Below are positions 49,740-60,253 of a stretch of 64,000 bases of DNA, in pieces (the first letter of the stretch is position 1; every line of letters begins with the position of its first letter). The DNA comes from Centropus unirufus (lineage: Eukaryota > Chordata > Aves > Cuculiformes > Centropidae), in NCBI GenBank assembly GCA_013397695.1, contig VYZI01000207.1, positions 459,100-523,099 on the forward strand. The letters run 5' to 3'. The notes below the pieces were generated by a model. It did not search any database, had not been told where the DNA came from, and worked only from the letters and a program-made list of their open reading frames with translations. The translations under genes and the position numbers were made by a program.

Positions 49740-49940
49740 TGCTCTGTGTGTGTAAGAGAACTGGTAGCAAAATAGCAAACAGCCCTGTGAGTAGGGCAAA
49801 CTCTAAAGATGTTGAAGACCCAAGTTCAAATAGTTTTGCAAACCTAGAACTGACACCTTGGTGTGTCACATCCCATGAGAGTGCTTTATCTACTGAAACT
49901 TTCTCTGAGGATGACCAAAATCTCATCCTGGGCTGAGCCT
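49740..49940. mobile_element. Degenerate tRNA-like inverted modules, possible SINE dimer
   Basis: The plus strand has GTGAGTAGGGCAAACTC followed by GAAGACCCAAGTTCAAATAG, similar to a reduced A-box/B-box pair ('GAGACCCAGGTTCAAATCC'). On the minus strand GTAGATAAAGCACTCTCATG near 49895 gives a second, opposed head. The layout resembles the inverted-dimer repeat of amniote genomes, but divergence is high. Confidence 0.35.
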
Positions 49941-50206
49941 ACTTTCCCTCTGGGAGCTGGTGGAAATCAGCACCTTTTCCATCAGAGGGTTTTGTTTCAG
50001 TGGAATGTATCAATCCATTTTGCTAGACAATTCCCTGCCAGTTAATGATTCTTCCAATGTTTTTGCTGCGAGGGTCCTCAGTGTTACATATTTTAACATT
50101 GCCTTCATTTGATCTCATTACATCAATGGCACCCCTGGTGCGATTTAAATATTCATAAGCTGACATTTTCACTGGTTTGAGGTTACTAGATTTTTTCAGG
50201 ATAAAA

Positions 50207-50601
50207 AGCTGAGGGAGTTAAGGTTGTTCAGCCCGGGGAAGAGAAGGCTCCAGGGAGACGTTAGAGCAGCTTTCTAGTACTTAAAAGGGTCTCAGAGAAA
50301 GCTGGGGAGGGGCTCTTTTTCAGGGAGGGCAGGGATAGGATGAGGTGGGAACAGTTTTAATCTGAAAGAGGGGAAACTTAAATTAGGTTTTAGGAAGAAA
50401 TGTTTTCTTATGAGGGTGGTGAGGGCTCTGGCCCAGGTTGCCCAGAGAAGTCATGGACGCTCTATCTCTGGAGATGTTCAAGGCCAGGCTGGAACTTTGA
50501 GCAACTTGATTTAGTGTTAGGTGTCCCTGCCCAAGGCAGAGGGGTTGGAACTGCATGATCTTTAAGTTCCTTTCCAACCCAAAGCATTCTATGATTCTAT
50601 G
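50207..50601 (+). mobile_element. CR1 LINE 3' end, about 395 bp
   Basis: It contains in order GTTCAGCCCGGGGAAGAGAA, AAGGCTCCAGGGAGACGTTA, the AGGGCAGGGATAGGATGAGG region, a TTAGGAAGAAATGTTTTCT block, GCCCAGAGAAGTCATGGA, GGTGTCCCTGCCCAAGGCAG and TTCCAACCCAAAGC. It ends in ATTCTATGATTCTATG. This is the canonical order of the avian CR1 3' region. It is 5'-truncated just upstream of the ORF2 end, with no reverse transcriptase left. Confidence 0.95.
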
Positions 50602-51136
50602 TACAGAGATGTATATTGTTTTTGCCCATGATCTATTCTGTCTTGAGATGTACTGATCCACCTGGTGTCCACTGTCCACATTCTACCTTCACTGGCATCT
50701 AAAGAGCTCTTTTTAGGGAAGGTCCTGTTGGGAAGTGAGTGTTAATGGAAAAAAATCTGAAATTATTTTTTTTCCTGCAGTTTCCAGTGTTAAGAGTGTA
50801 AATGAAAGATTCCAGTTTAGTAGAAAGCAAACCATGTAAACCAGATCTTGAACCAATATTGAGTAGAATGAAGGTAGGGAGCTTGGTCACTGTAGCCAAG
50901 AGTTGGCTCTTCCCAACAAAGTAAGATGGAGTTAAATTAATTCCAGGATGATAGCCCTAATCTTGATGAGAAGTTGACTGTTAGCACGGCCAGTTACGTG
51001 AGCCAAACTGCTCACTAAGTTGTACTGAACATAGAATATGCCAGGTGCAGACTTAACTATCAGTCTGCAGGGATATGGGAGGTATTGAAGCATGCAGGGC
51101 TTGAAGTGGCGGATGTATTCTCTATTGGCATGAAAA

Positions 51137-51345
51137 TAGAATCATAGAATCACTAGGTTGGAAAAAACCTTTCAGATCATTGAGTCCAACTGTACCTGTC
51201 TGCTACTAACCCATAACCCCAAGCACCTTGTCTGCCTATCTTTTAAGTAACTCCAGGGATGGTGACTCAACCACCTCCCTGGGCAGCCTGTTCCAGTGTT
51301 TGATAAACTTTTCTGTGAAGAATTTTTTCCTAATGCATTTATAAA
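51137..51345 (-). mobile_element. CR1 LINE 3' end, about 210 bp
   Basis: TAGAATCATAGAATCACTAG, GGTTGGAAAAAACCTTTCAG, ATCATTGAGTCCAACTGTAC, then CCCTGGGCAGCCTGTTCCAG and a GTGAAGAATTTTTTCCTAAT block. This is a textbook reverse-oriented avian CR1 tail, better preserved than the copies at 21.0 and 32.4 kb. It lies about 540 bp from the oppositely oriented copy at 50.2 kb. Confidence 0.95.
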
Positions 51346-53776
51346 TATTTGGTTCTACTCACTAGGTCACAGTTTAGGCTAATGTTTACCCATGCTAGGT
51401 CTTCCCTCTGACCTGCTTTAGTTCAGCTAAAAGTAGGCTTCAGGGGACCTGGTTTTCAGATGAGCTGTGCATCCATGTTTGTAACTTAGCTGGAAAACGA
51501 TAACCACAGTGAAACCAGGGAGCACTGTGAACATATGACATTTGAGATAGCGTGAACCAAGGAGGAGGACTCTAGTTGGGAACCTGGGTGACCTAGGTCC
51601 TCCTCCTGGCTCTGTCTCATCTGCCCAGCAGTCTCAGAACACCAATTTTTTCCTCTTTGGTCTGTTTGCCTTCTTACTAAAGAAGCCTTGTCTGTTTTGA
51701 TTGCAAGTTATATGTGACAAGCTGTGTGCTCCTTACTAGGTGTTGGTCCAGTTCCTGATGCAGAGCAGTCCTGTGCTTACTTGACTCCCCTCAGGCACTG
51801 CTGTAATGCAAATAATATTAGAGATCTGAACACTTTTGCTCTTATATCTTTAATCAGATTAAACCTGTATTTTAAATGTGAGCTCCCGTGGGCCTCCTGC
51901 TTTTTTTCATTTACTCCCCAGAGTAATTTTCAGCTTTGATTGCACAGAAGGCTTTAACATTTATGTCCTTGGAAGAAGCTGGAGCTGTTAGTTGAAAGAA
52001 CAGCTGCATGCGCCCAGTGCGGTCCCCGCCTGCCCAGGGGGGCTGCTCTAACTAAACAGAATCAAATTAAAACGCATCATAAAATTACAACATGCTTTTC
52101 TGTAAAGTTTGAGTTTTACTTTCCTGGGTCTGGCCTTCAAGTTTCACTGGGAGCAGGGCTCGGTGGAGCTCCCTGCACACCACAGCGTGCTGAGGGGACC
52201 CTCTAGTGGAACAGGCACCGGCAGCAGGGGAACACTGCAGCTACCGAGGGAGGACAGGGATCATCTGTCTTCCCAGGTTGATGAGAAATTAGGGGAAATT
52301 AAATGCTGACTCTGGACCTTGACCTTGTGTGCCCTTCACCTTGTGCAAGGACGAAAGGGCACGAATGGATTTGAGGGCCATGCTTAAAGGGAGATGTGTT
52401 CTGCTTCAATCCTTCCAAAATAAGGGCTTTGTGGTTCTCAGGCTTGGTGGGAATAATACAGTGCAAAGAGGGACACAACGCTGTCAGTGTTTCCTCCTTT
52501 GGGTAATGCTGCTATGGTGGTACCCGCAAGGCTTTTTCTCCTGGCTTAGGGAATCACGCAGGGTAAATGTGGCCCTTGCATAGTCAGTTCCCTTCAGACT
52601 GGCTGGCCATGGTGGGATAATTGCTGCTGCTGTCCTTGGAAGTCATAAACCTTCCAGAAATTAAGCCTCCTATCATGGGAGGCTAAAGAATTTTTTTGTG
52701 TCCCATTTTTTGCAGTCTTTCTCTCTTCATAGGGACCTCATCCAGCACTGAGCTCAGCTGTCAGGCCTTTGTACACCACACCAGTGAAATAAGTTAGTGT
52801 GGCTGATCTCTGTCCAGCTGGGGATCTGTCACGTTGCTTACATTCAGATCTCAGCATCTGCAGCTCAGTTTGACTCTCCTTTTCACTCCCAATGTTACTC
52901 AGTTGGAAGGGGTAACTTTTTCAAGCAATACAAGGGCATTGGCAGCACAGCTGGCTTCTTGAACGATTATGAAAAAGCTTAAAGTATCTCATGACAGCAC
53001 AACATGCTCGCAAAAGGATGCTCCCATGCTGCAAATGCCTCAGCTTTCTTCCCTTACATAGCGTTCTACTTCTCTTTGCCTTGCCCTTAGGGTTGGCAGA
53101 GCTTCACGAGCTGTTGCTTGGTTTGAAAACAAAAGGGGTAGCTCCATCTAGAGGACTCTGATAGAGAATAAAACCTGGTTTGCTGCTCTATGGTGTGTTT
53201 CAACTTGATGCAGCAGTGGGTACACAGAGGTTCTTTCTCTTGTGCAGCACAGCTATACTTTCTGTTTTCTAAAGGTTTTATAAGTTCTAAGATTCTGGAG
53301 CAGAGCCACCAAGTTTTAGAGAAATCCTGAGATATTCTCTCTCACCCCTCCTCTCCACCCCTGGTTGCGCAGCAAGAGCATCCATAAGTGTGCAGTTTGC
53401 TGCCTGTGTGCAGAGTATGGGGCTTCCCAGCAGAAAAGGGAGGAACGTGGAGGTACTGACTATTCTTTCTCCCTATTTTTTTTGCATAGATACCTTTGAA
53501 TTCCTCAGTGCAATATCTGGAAGAGACCTGCAATTGGGTGCAGGTATTTAGTGGCTGAACCTATATTCTGCTTCAAAAGAATGGGAGAGTATCACTGGGG
53601 TAACTGCCATGGATTGAGAATGGGGACATGTAGGTAATTTATATTAATAGGTGTGCACCAACAGAGGTTTAATTTAAGTAATTAGGAAACTAACAGTTTG
53701 TTACAATGAGTACTTTGGGTGACATCTTGGTATCGCAGGGTTCTTATGATTTACTGAGATGTCGAAGATCTCAGAT
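51346..53776. other. Unannotated stretch, no gene recognised
   Basis: Single-copy-looking DNA. A POU octamer ATGCAAAT lies at 51806-51813. No repeat or supported frame was seen. Confidence 0.4.
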
Positions 53777-53810
53777 CAGGGAATGGGATGCTCAGGCTTT
53801 TTGTAACAAG
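53777..53810 (+). repeat. Copy 1 of a perfect 34-bp direct repeat
   Basis: The sequence begins CAGGGAATGGGATGCTCAGG and ends TTTTTGTAACAAG. It is identical over 34 bases to 55762-55795 in the same orientation, 1,985 bp away. The flanks show no further similarity on either side. Confidence 0.95.
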
Positions 53811-55102
53811 TAGGAGTGCATACACAGCATGTTTTCTTCCTTTGGTAATGATTAGAGCTGAAATACAGACATGCATCTGATGTACAGAAAATCCCAGAGG
53901 GCAGGCCTGCCACAGCTCTGCCATTGTTTGCTGGGGGATGTTTTGGGGTTTGGTTCTGAACAAAAGAGGAGAGCTCTTTGTAATGGACGGAAGGAAAAAA
54001 AAAAAGTGTTACTCCTTACATAGAATTTAATGGCTAATAATGCCTGGTAGCTCCTGTGTGTTTCTTTTCTTCTAGTCACCTAGCCCAGGTAATTGTTCCC
54101 TTCCTCTGACCGTTCTCTGTCATCATTATATTCTCTATTGTACACTCACCTCAGTATATTTTTAACTCCATTCATTCTAAGCCTTTTCTGCTGGCTTTTT
54201 AACTTCCATCTGCTCTATAGATTTTAAAGATGATTGTGGTCACTAGAAAATGTACCACTAGATAGAGATTATTGCCAAACTCCTGCATTTGAGTGGAATA
54301 GAGTTTAGCACTTGAAACAAAGAAAATAATGTGCAGTTCTTGGCAGATGGAACTTCTTTTTTTATGAGAAAAAGGAATTTAATGTGAGCCATTGCAGGAA
54401 ACTGAAAGATCAATCTAAACCTTGACCAAAAAAAGAACTTGGAGGGCTTTCTGGTTCTTTGTCAGTGTTAAAGGAGTCAAATCAGTTAGGTATTATTAGC
54501 TAATATAATGAGTCTGCAACATGTAGTCATAATAGTCCCATCATGTTAATACGTTTCTTTTTCTCTCCTCTTTAGCCTACTTTCTGTTAAAATAAGTACT
54601 ATTTTTTAGTGCAGGTCATAGTTCAGTCTTTTGAGGACTCAAAAAAAAATGCAAAGTTAAGCTAGTCTAGAAAAGAACAACATCCTACTTTTTAAAGCAT
54701 AATGTTCATATTAGATAATTCTTTCTGGGGAACATTTGGAGCTCTATTTCTTAAACAGATCTCTGGCAACCACTGAAGCAGCTTTGTTTACCCAGCACTT
54801 CATCATTAGCTGATTCACCTATTCCAGTTTCAGACTCTCCCAGGAGGACCTTGCAAGGGGGCACAGTTCTTGCTAGTTTCTCGCAGCAGAGTTTGTCTAC
54901 TCAGGACCAGAGCATGGCAGCACTTAGAGATGCCTGCCAAACTTCTTCTGACGTCCTCAGCAATGCAGCCCCGAGCTACCCATGTCCAGGAGAGTTCCTC
55001 TCCCAGCGACATCGTATTGACACCCGCACAAGGTCTAGCACAGCTAGGATTCTGTCCTGTTGATCCAGAAGCATGCAAGATTTATTTGGTTGTGGCAGGT
55101 AC

Positions 55103-55186
55103 CTGCTTCCAGAAACTATGTTTCCTCCAGGGTATCTTGGCGTCTTTTGCCTCCGAGGTGTGGATCTGTGCCTGTTCATGTGCGTG
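55103..55186 (-). CDS. Candidate internal exon (84 bp, phase 0-0), unrecognised
   Basis: On the minus strand the acceptor CCCTGCTCTCTGCAG (AG at 55187-55188) and donor AAGCAG followed by GTACCTG (GT at 55101-55102) bound 84 bp, exactly 28 codons. One frame is open across it, starting HAHEQAQIHTSEAKDAKIPW. A second frame is also open (MNRHRSTPRRQK...). Both splice sites are close to consensus. No family was recognised. It lies downstream, on the same strand, of the phase-compatible exon pair at 56.4-57.4 kb and could belong to the same transcript. Chance remains possible. Confidence 0.3.
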
Positions 55187-55437
55187 CTGCAGAGAGCAGG
55201 GGACCACAGATTTGAAAGCTGGTGTTCATCCTCACTGAAATATTGCTTTTCTGATTGAGAACACTAGGGCTAAATCTCCTTCATCTGAAATAAAGCTACA
55301 TACGCTTGTAGTGACGAACCCTGATCTGGCTTGTAATTTCCACCTCAACATCTTAACGTAATTTCCTAATTCACTTTCTTTTAAAATGAGCCGAATGCGA
55401 GTCTCTCACCTCATGCATCCAGGGCTCATAACTTAGT

Positions 55438-55597
55438 TTAGGTAGGACCTCCTAACCAGAGGACTCTGGTGAGTATAAACATAGGCATCTCACAGATGGA
55501 AGGGTCAGCCTGATCATGTGGGTGTGCTGGCAAACATAATGTGCTGTTCAGTTGATGCAGCACGATCTCTTCCTTCACTAAGCTGATGCCCAGGACC
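55438..55597 (-). CDS. Candidate exon after a strong acceptor, unrecognised
   Basis: A long minus-strand pyrimidine tract (TTATTTTTCTCTCTTCAAG, ending near 55598) precedes a frame reading VLGISLVKEEIVLHQLNSTL that stays open for about 50 codons to a stop near 55438. An alternative frame is open for about 26 codons. No donor is obvious, so if real this could be a terminal exon. The phase does not clearly match the 56387 donor upstream. No domain was recognised. Confidence 0.2.
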
Positions 55598-55724
55598 TTG
55601 AAGAGAGAAAAATAATCCAGTGGGATCAAAAAGAAGGAATTACACACTGTATGAAGTGCACAGTGACTTTGTTAGAAATACATATTTCTGCAAGAGGAGC
55701 TTGACAATGAAGGGGAGAAAATAG

Positions 55725-55880
55725 GAGAGGTGGTACAGTGGCAGGATATCTCATGCAAGAGCAGGGAATGGGATGCTCAGGCTTTTTGTAACAAGGATCT
55801 AGATCATAGCTCTGGCGCTTACTTTCTGTAAAGCAAGAACTGTGGGATCTTCTCTGTCTGAACAGTCCTGTTTATGAAAA
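55725..55880 (+). mobile_element. Possible eroded MIR-like SINE containing copy 2 of the 34-bp repeat
   Basis: GAGGTGGTACAGTGGCAGGA followed later by GATCATAGCTCTGGCGCTTA and CTTTCTGTAAAGCAAG resembles the MIR core phrase 'CCTAGCTCTGCCACTTACTAGCTGTG'. The 34-bp repeat (55762-55795) sits where the tRNA-like head would lie. Divergence is high and the call is tentative. Confidence 0.3.
55762..55795 (+). repeat. Copy 2 of the perfect 34-bp direct repeat
   Basis: Identical to 53777-53810. The perfect identity contrasts with the strong decay of the surrounding SINE-like sequence, so this is a recent event rather than shared old repeat ancestry. Confidence 0.95.
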
Positions 55881-56386
55881 CTCCTGGGATTTAATAAGTT
55901 CTGAGCTCTACCAGGAGCTGAAAGAGACAGGGATGCTCTTTTACCCTGTTACCACAAGGTAAGGAGGACGCATACATACCTGACAATCCAAGGCCATTCA
56001 TACCAAGTCTCCGCTGATGTCAGCTTTTTAATGGCATATTGCACACATCCTTGGGTTTCTTAAATACTTTAAAATTTCTTGTCCGACTGGTTTTGTTGCA
56101 TAACATGTCTGCACGTGCTGGCTTGGGAAAGAAGGTAGAAAGGAAGTTGTGATCAGAAGCTGATAGGAGGAAGCTGTATCAGAAGTCCCTCGTTTATAGG
56201 CAGGAGCAGATAAGCTGACTCATACCTTCCAGTCGCCAGCACTACAACACTACACACAGCATGTGAGACAGCCATGAGAAGAGGCTTTAATCCCTGTCCC
56301 AAGGATAATAGGACCGCTGTCTGATGCCCTGCACTGGTTGTACAAATTAGTGGTGTCTAAAGCCTTTTCTTAGCAAAATCTCTCAC

Positions 56387-56763
56387 CTTTTACTTCTCGA
56401 TGCTGCATTGGATCCACTGGCTGCTATGGCATCCAAATGGGTTTGTAGATAGTACTGGACTGATGTAATTTGGACAAATTTGCTTTCCATGACCATCTTC
56501 TGACCACTTTGTGTGTAATCAATTTCACATGTTTCACAAGTGAAATGAGAGCAGGATTGACGGGGTCTCTCCAGTGCAACACGTTCAGATAATACATTGT
56601 GAATCTCTTTATTTGGAGGAGTGTGGCCTTTCTTCAGAACCTTTAGCAGCATGTGTGCCACTGGTGCACTGTGCCATTCTTCTGGCTGTGCCCCTGTCTT
56701 TCTGACTGATTCAAGCCTTTTAGTAAGCAGGTAGGTTAATTTATACTGGGTGTACCCTTGTGC
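56387..56763 (-). CDS. Candidate internal exon, 125 codons, product not recognised
   Basis: On the minus strand the acceptor tract TTCTTCTCTCCTCCTGCATAG (AG at 56764-56765) and the donor AAAAG followed by GTGAGAG (GT at 56385-56386) are both close to consensus. The 377 bp between them hold one frame open for 125 codons, beginning AQGYTQYKLTYLLTKRLESV and ending at a phase-2 junction. The product is hydrophilic. It has an EEWHSAPVAH stretch, a CSHFTCETCE cysteine/histidine cluster that might bind metal, and a basic end. The entry phase (0) matches the exit phase of the exon at 57282-57406, and a CR1 occupies the intron between them. I do not recognise the family. Alternatives are a decayed gene or a fortuitous frame. 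Confidence 0.48.
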
Positions 56764-56823
56764 CTATGCAGGAGGAGAGAAGAACTTTTAGCTCTAAGTG
56801 TCATTAATAACTGCAGTACAGTA

Positions 56824-57210
56824 AAATCATAGAATCAGTAAGGTTGGAAAAGACTTCTAAGATCATCCATTTCAACTGTCAGCCCAACACCACTGTGCCT
56901 ACTAAACCATATCAAAGTGTCACATGTACGTGCCCTTTGAACACCTCCAGGGAAGGAGTCTCCACCACTTCCTTGGCAGATTGTTCCAATGCTTGACCAC
57001 CCTTAAGAATTTTTTTTCTAACATCCAATCTCAGCCTCTCCTGACACAACTTGAAGCTGTTTCCTCTCATCCTGTCACTTATTACTTGGGAGAAGAGACC
57101 AACACCCATGGCTCTACAACCTCCTTTCAGGGAGTTGTAGAGAGTGATAAGATTTCCCTTCAGCCTCCTCCAGACTAAACAGTAGAGAAAGCCCAGCAGC
57201 TCAGAAACTG
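56824..57210 (-). mobile_element. CR1 LINE 3' end, about 390 bp
   Basis: AATCATAGAATCAGTAAGGT, TTGGAAAAGACTTCTAAGAT, CCACTGTGCCTACTAAACCA, the CACCTCCAGGGAAGGAGTCT region, TTCTAACATCCAATCTCAGC, a CTTGAAGCTGTTTCCTCTCA block, and TTCAGCCTCCTCCAGACTAA. This is the full reverse-oriented avian CR1 3' layout and one of the two longest copies here. It lies inside the putative intron between the exon candidates at 57282-57406 and 56387-56763. Confidence 0.96.
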
Positions 57211-57281
57211 GGTTATTTCAATCTCATTAAATGTACCCATCCCCACAGTGGGCAAACCACATTCACATCACATATCTCCAC

Positions 57282-57406
57282 CTCTACTGATAGTCGTCTT
57301 GCAACACCGGTCAGGTCTAACTCTGATTGATCTGGAAGATCCTGTTTCCCAAGAGCACTAACAACACATTTCTGGGTGTCTCCTCCCTCCTCTGTGTAAG
57401 ATGGCA
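57282..57406 (-). CDS. Candidate internal exon, 125 bp, product not recognised
   Basis: On the minus strand the acceptor GAGCTGTTTTCTTCAACCTGCAG (AG at 57407-57408) opens a segment closed by GTAGAG followed by GTGGAG (GT at 57280-57281). The 125 bp contain an open frame entered in phase 1 and left in phase 0. It starts PSYTEEGGDTQKCVVSALGK and continues with an acidic, hydrophilic DLPDQSELDLTG part. The exit phase matches the candidate exon at 56387-56763 (entry phase 0). The frame actually stays open beyond the donor to a stop near 57213, so the donor position is a judgement. The family was not recognised. Confidence 0.42.
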
Positions 57407-57643
57407 CTGCAGGTTGAAGAAAACAGCTCAGACTGCTTGTTACACGCTGCTTTCATTGTTGCTCCTTCATGACAATTAGACACTGGTGTTATTTTTCCAG
57501 TGCTTTAAACAGAACCAGGGTGAAGAGAGCAGAGCAAGTAAGATGTGCATGAGGGATGTTCAGCACTCAGATTCGTGATAACACTGGGAAATATTCCTCA
57601 TATGCAAGGGTTTGCAAGGTTGTGGCTTTTAGCTTATTTGTAA

Positions 57644-57844
57644 ACCACAAAGACAGAAGAGACCTCTACAATTCTACAGACTAATGTCTGGGCAAAGCAG
57701 AAGGAGATCACCCTTACTCGATGCATCAGTCCAAATGAAGAAGAAATAAACATATTGTTGGATTTCAGTGAATTAGAGAGAGCCATGAATGAAGCAGAAG
57801 GTTTTACAGCCTCCTGGATAGACATTAATGTACCTATTACTTAA
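57644..57844 (+). other. Open plus-strand segment of 66 codons, unrecognised
   Basis: Between a TAA at 57641 and a TAA at 57842 the plus strand is open. After an acceptor-like TTCTACAG near 57688 it reads TNVWAKQKEITLTRCISPNE and then an acidic, leucine-containing part. The amino-acid make-up looks protein-like, but the region is purine-rich, which biases codons towards E, K and N. The opposite strand is open too. There is no start codon at the beginning of the frame and no donor is visible. Confidence 0.18.
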
Positions 57845-58079
57845 ATTCCATTATTATATAAGTAAGTGGAAGCTACTGCCCAACGAAAAGATACAGAAAA
57901 AACAGAAAAGCAGGGCCCACTCCGTACGCCTGCTTCCTTGGAGCTCTCTGGTTTAAAGGAGAGGTTTGTGGGGCTGGCAGGAGGGGCTGGCATGTGCACT
58001 GACTGCCAACATGCATGGATTAAACCCATTTCTGAGTGTGTCACTCATGTTTGGCAATAAGCAAGGAGCTACATTACAG

Positions 58080-58390
58080 ATAATAGGGCAAGACTTATGG
58101 GAAAGGAATAATCCCCAGTAAACCAAAACAATCAGTTTGTTCTCCAGTGTTTCCTGTACAAGTAATAAAATCTAATAACTGAGTTGCTGTTAACAGTTAA
58201 TGACCACTGCATTTGTTAATGGACCCAGACAAATGAGAGCAGTTTAATAGAACAAACAGGCCATTAGTTGTATTAATGGTTAGCTTGCAGGAGTTAGTGC
58301 TCTTATAAAAATATATTCTGCAGTTTATAATACCAGCACTTTATAAAATGACCTGGCATTTTAAAAAAAATATAAAAAATAATAAGGATC
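58080..58390. promoter_or_regulatory. Putative conserved non-coding element
   Basis: AT-rich and repeat-free. It has many homeobox-type TAAT and ATTA cores, two TTAACAGTTAAT-like and TGTTAATGGA words, CAGTTTATAATA and a terminal A/T-rich run. The call rests on motif density only. Confidence 0.2.
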
Positions 58391-60253
58391 AGGTGACCTC
58401 CAATTTAGGAGTGAAAAACTAGTATGCTAAGAAAAGCTGATATTAGGCTAAATCTCTTTTTCTTGTTTGTACTGGAACAAATCAGGAGCAATAGCAAACA
58501 TGTAAATCAGTGCTGATTATTGTATAGCTTAAATCAGTGGCAACTTACTTTTGACTTCAGTGAATTTTTGATTGATCCCATAATTATTATCATTAGGGAG
58601 GAATTTGATTTTTTCTCTCTCCTGCCCCTGACCACAAGTGATTTCACACATGGGATATTCAGTTTTTAGCAGCTGTCATTATTTAGAGGTTTAACAAGCA
58701 CTCTTATAGAAAGAAGTATAAAAGGGAAGTTGTATAAATAGACCAAAATCAATAGAGGAACAAAATAGAGTTAGTTCCTGCTTCACTGGCCTCTACAGCT
58801 CTTTTAAATTTTGTATCTTTAAAGTGTATGTAACTGCAGTTTCACTTACAAAAATTGTCAGTAGCGTTTTTGTACTGGTAGCTGTGAAAGCCAAAGGTTT
58901 TCCATCACTTTACAGACTCATTTCTGAATGTAACCTGAGTTTGGTAGAAATTTTAAGTGGAGCAATTTCAGCATTTGTTCTTAATTTGCCAAATGGGGAT
59001 GATACTAAATTGTTACAGCACTAGAAGTTACTGGTGAAGAGAATAATGCACACTTAGGGAGGTGGAGGTTTTTGTGTGGTGCATGAATGGGCTTTAATTT
59101 GTGTTTCGCTGTAGTGTGAGATAGGTCAGCCTTAAATCATACACTAGCAGCAGGGCTCAGCCAAGCTCTGTGGCTTTGTTTGTGGAGCTGAATTGTACGT
59201 TTTCCAGATAGACCCCCAAAAATCTAAGACAGAATTTGCATAAACTTATCCTTAACATTACTGTGACCTGAAGGAGGAGTGCAAGTTATTCCTGTCTTTG
59301 GCCATTCACCCATCAGCAGGGAATGGTGTCTAAGTCAGTCTAGAGTGGTGTCACTTCTGAGTTCTTTTAGATTGGGAAATTATGATCCAGGGGAACACAA
59401 TAGGCACACCGGGTCCCTTTTACACTCATTATACCTCAGCTGTGCTGTTCCAAAGAGAGGCTTCAGAGTAAGAAATATACTTAAGCAGAAAAGGACAAGA
59501 AGGAAGAGAGATGCAGATTCAACTTTCTCTGTTGAATCCTCTCGGCTGGCAATTCGTTGTTTAGGAAGTTCCTGGGCCAGAGCTCATCTCATGGTCCATA
59601 TCTGCTATTAAATCTATGCCGCATTAATATCAAGCCATTTATGGGACTATTTATATTTCTGGCAATGAATTCTATAATATATTTATGCCTTTTGTAAAAA
59701 AGGTGTTTGCTTTCTTATGTTTTAAACCTTCTACCTCAAAATTTCAGTGACTGCACTGTAGGTCTTGTCCTTTCCCACTCAACCCACTCATATGGTTCAT
59801 GGTTGTACAGATCTCACACACATCTTCCCCTTCAGTCAAGCTTTTCCAGACCCAGAAAGCACAAGCTGGGCTGCCTCTCTCCCTTCACAACTATACTTCA
59901 TGCCTTTGACCACCTTTGCTATCTTTTTCTGTGCCATTTTTAGTTCTACTCTGCATTCTTTTGAGATGGAGAGAGAAGCAGTCTTGTATGCAGTATAAAT
60001 GGTATGGGCGTATCATTTATACAGTGCCTGAGTGACGGTTTTGGCTTTGCTGTCAATTTTGTTTCAAATAATTACTAATAGTCTATTTGTGTTTTTGCAA
60101 GTTGGTAAGAACTAAGCTGTTATTTTTTTTCCAGGGGGTCCTCCACTACTCTAAAATCTTCCCCTAGAGTGGCAGAGGGTTAGTAGGATTGACTATTATC
60201 TATCTGTTTATCCTCTAATGCACCTATAATTCAGATTGTATTGCCTCACGTGT

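Noticed and set aside
55438..55470. AGGACCTCCTAACCAGAGGACTCTGGTGAGT considered as a tRNA-like SINE head
   Set aside because: Only a partial resemblance with no B-box partner in range.
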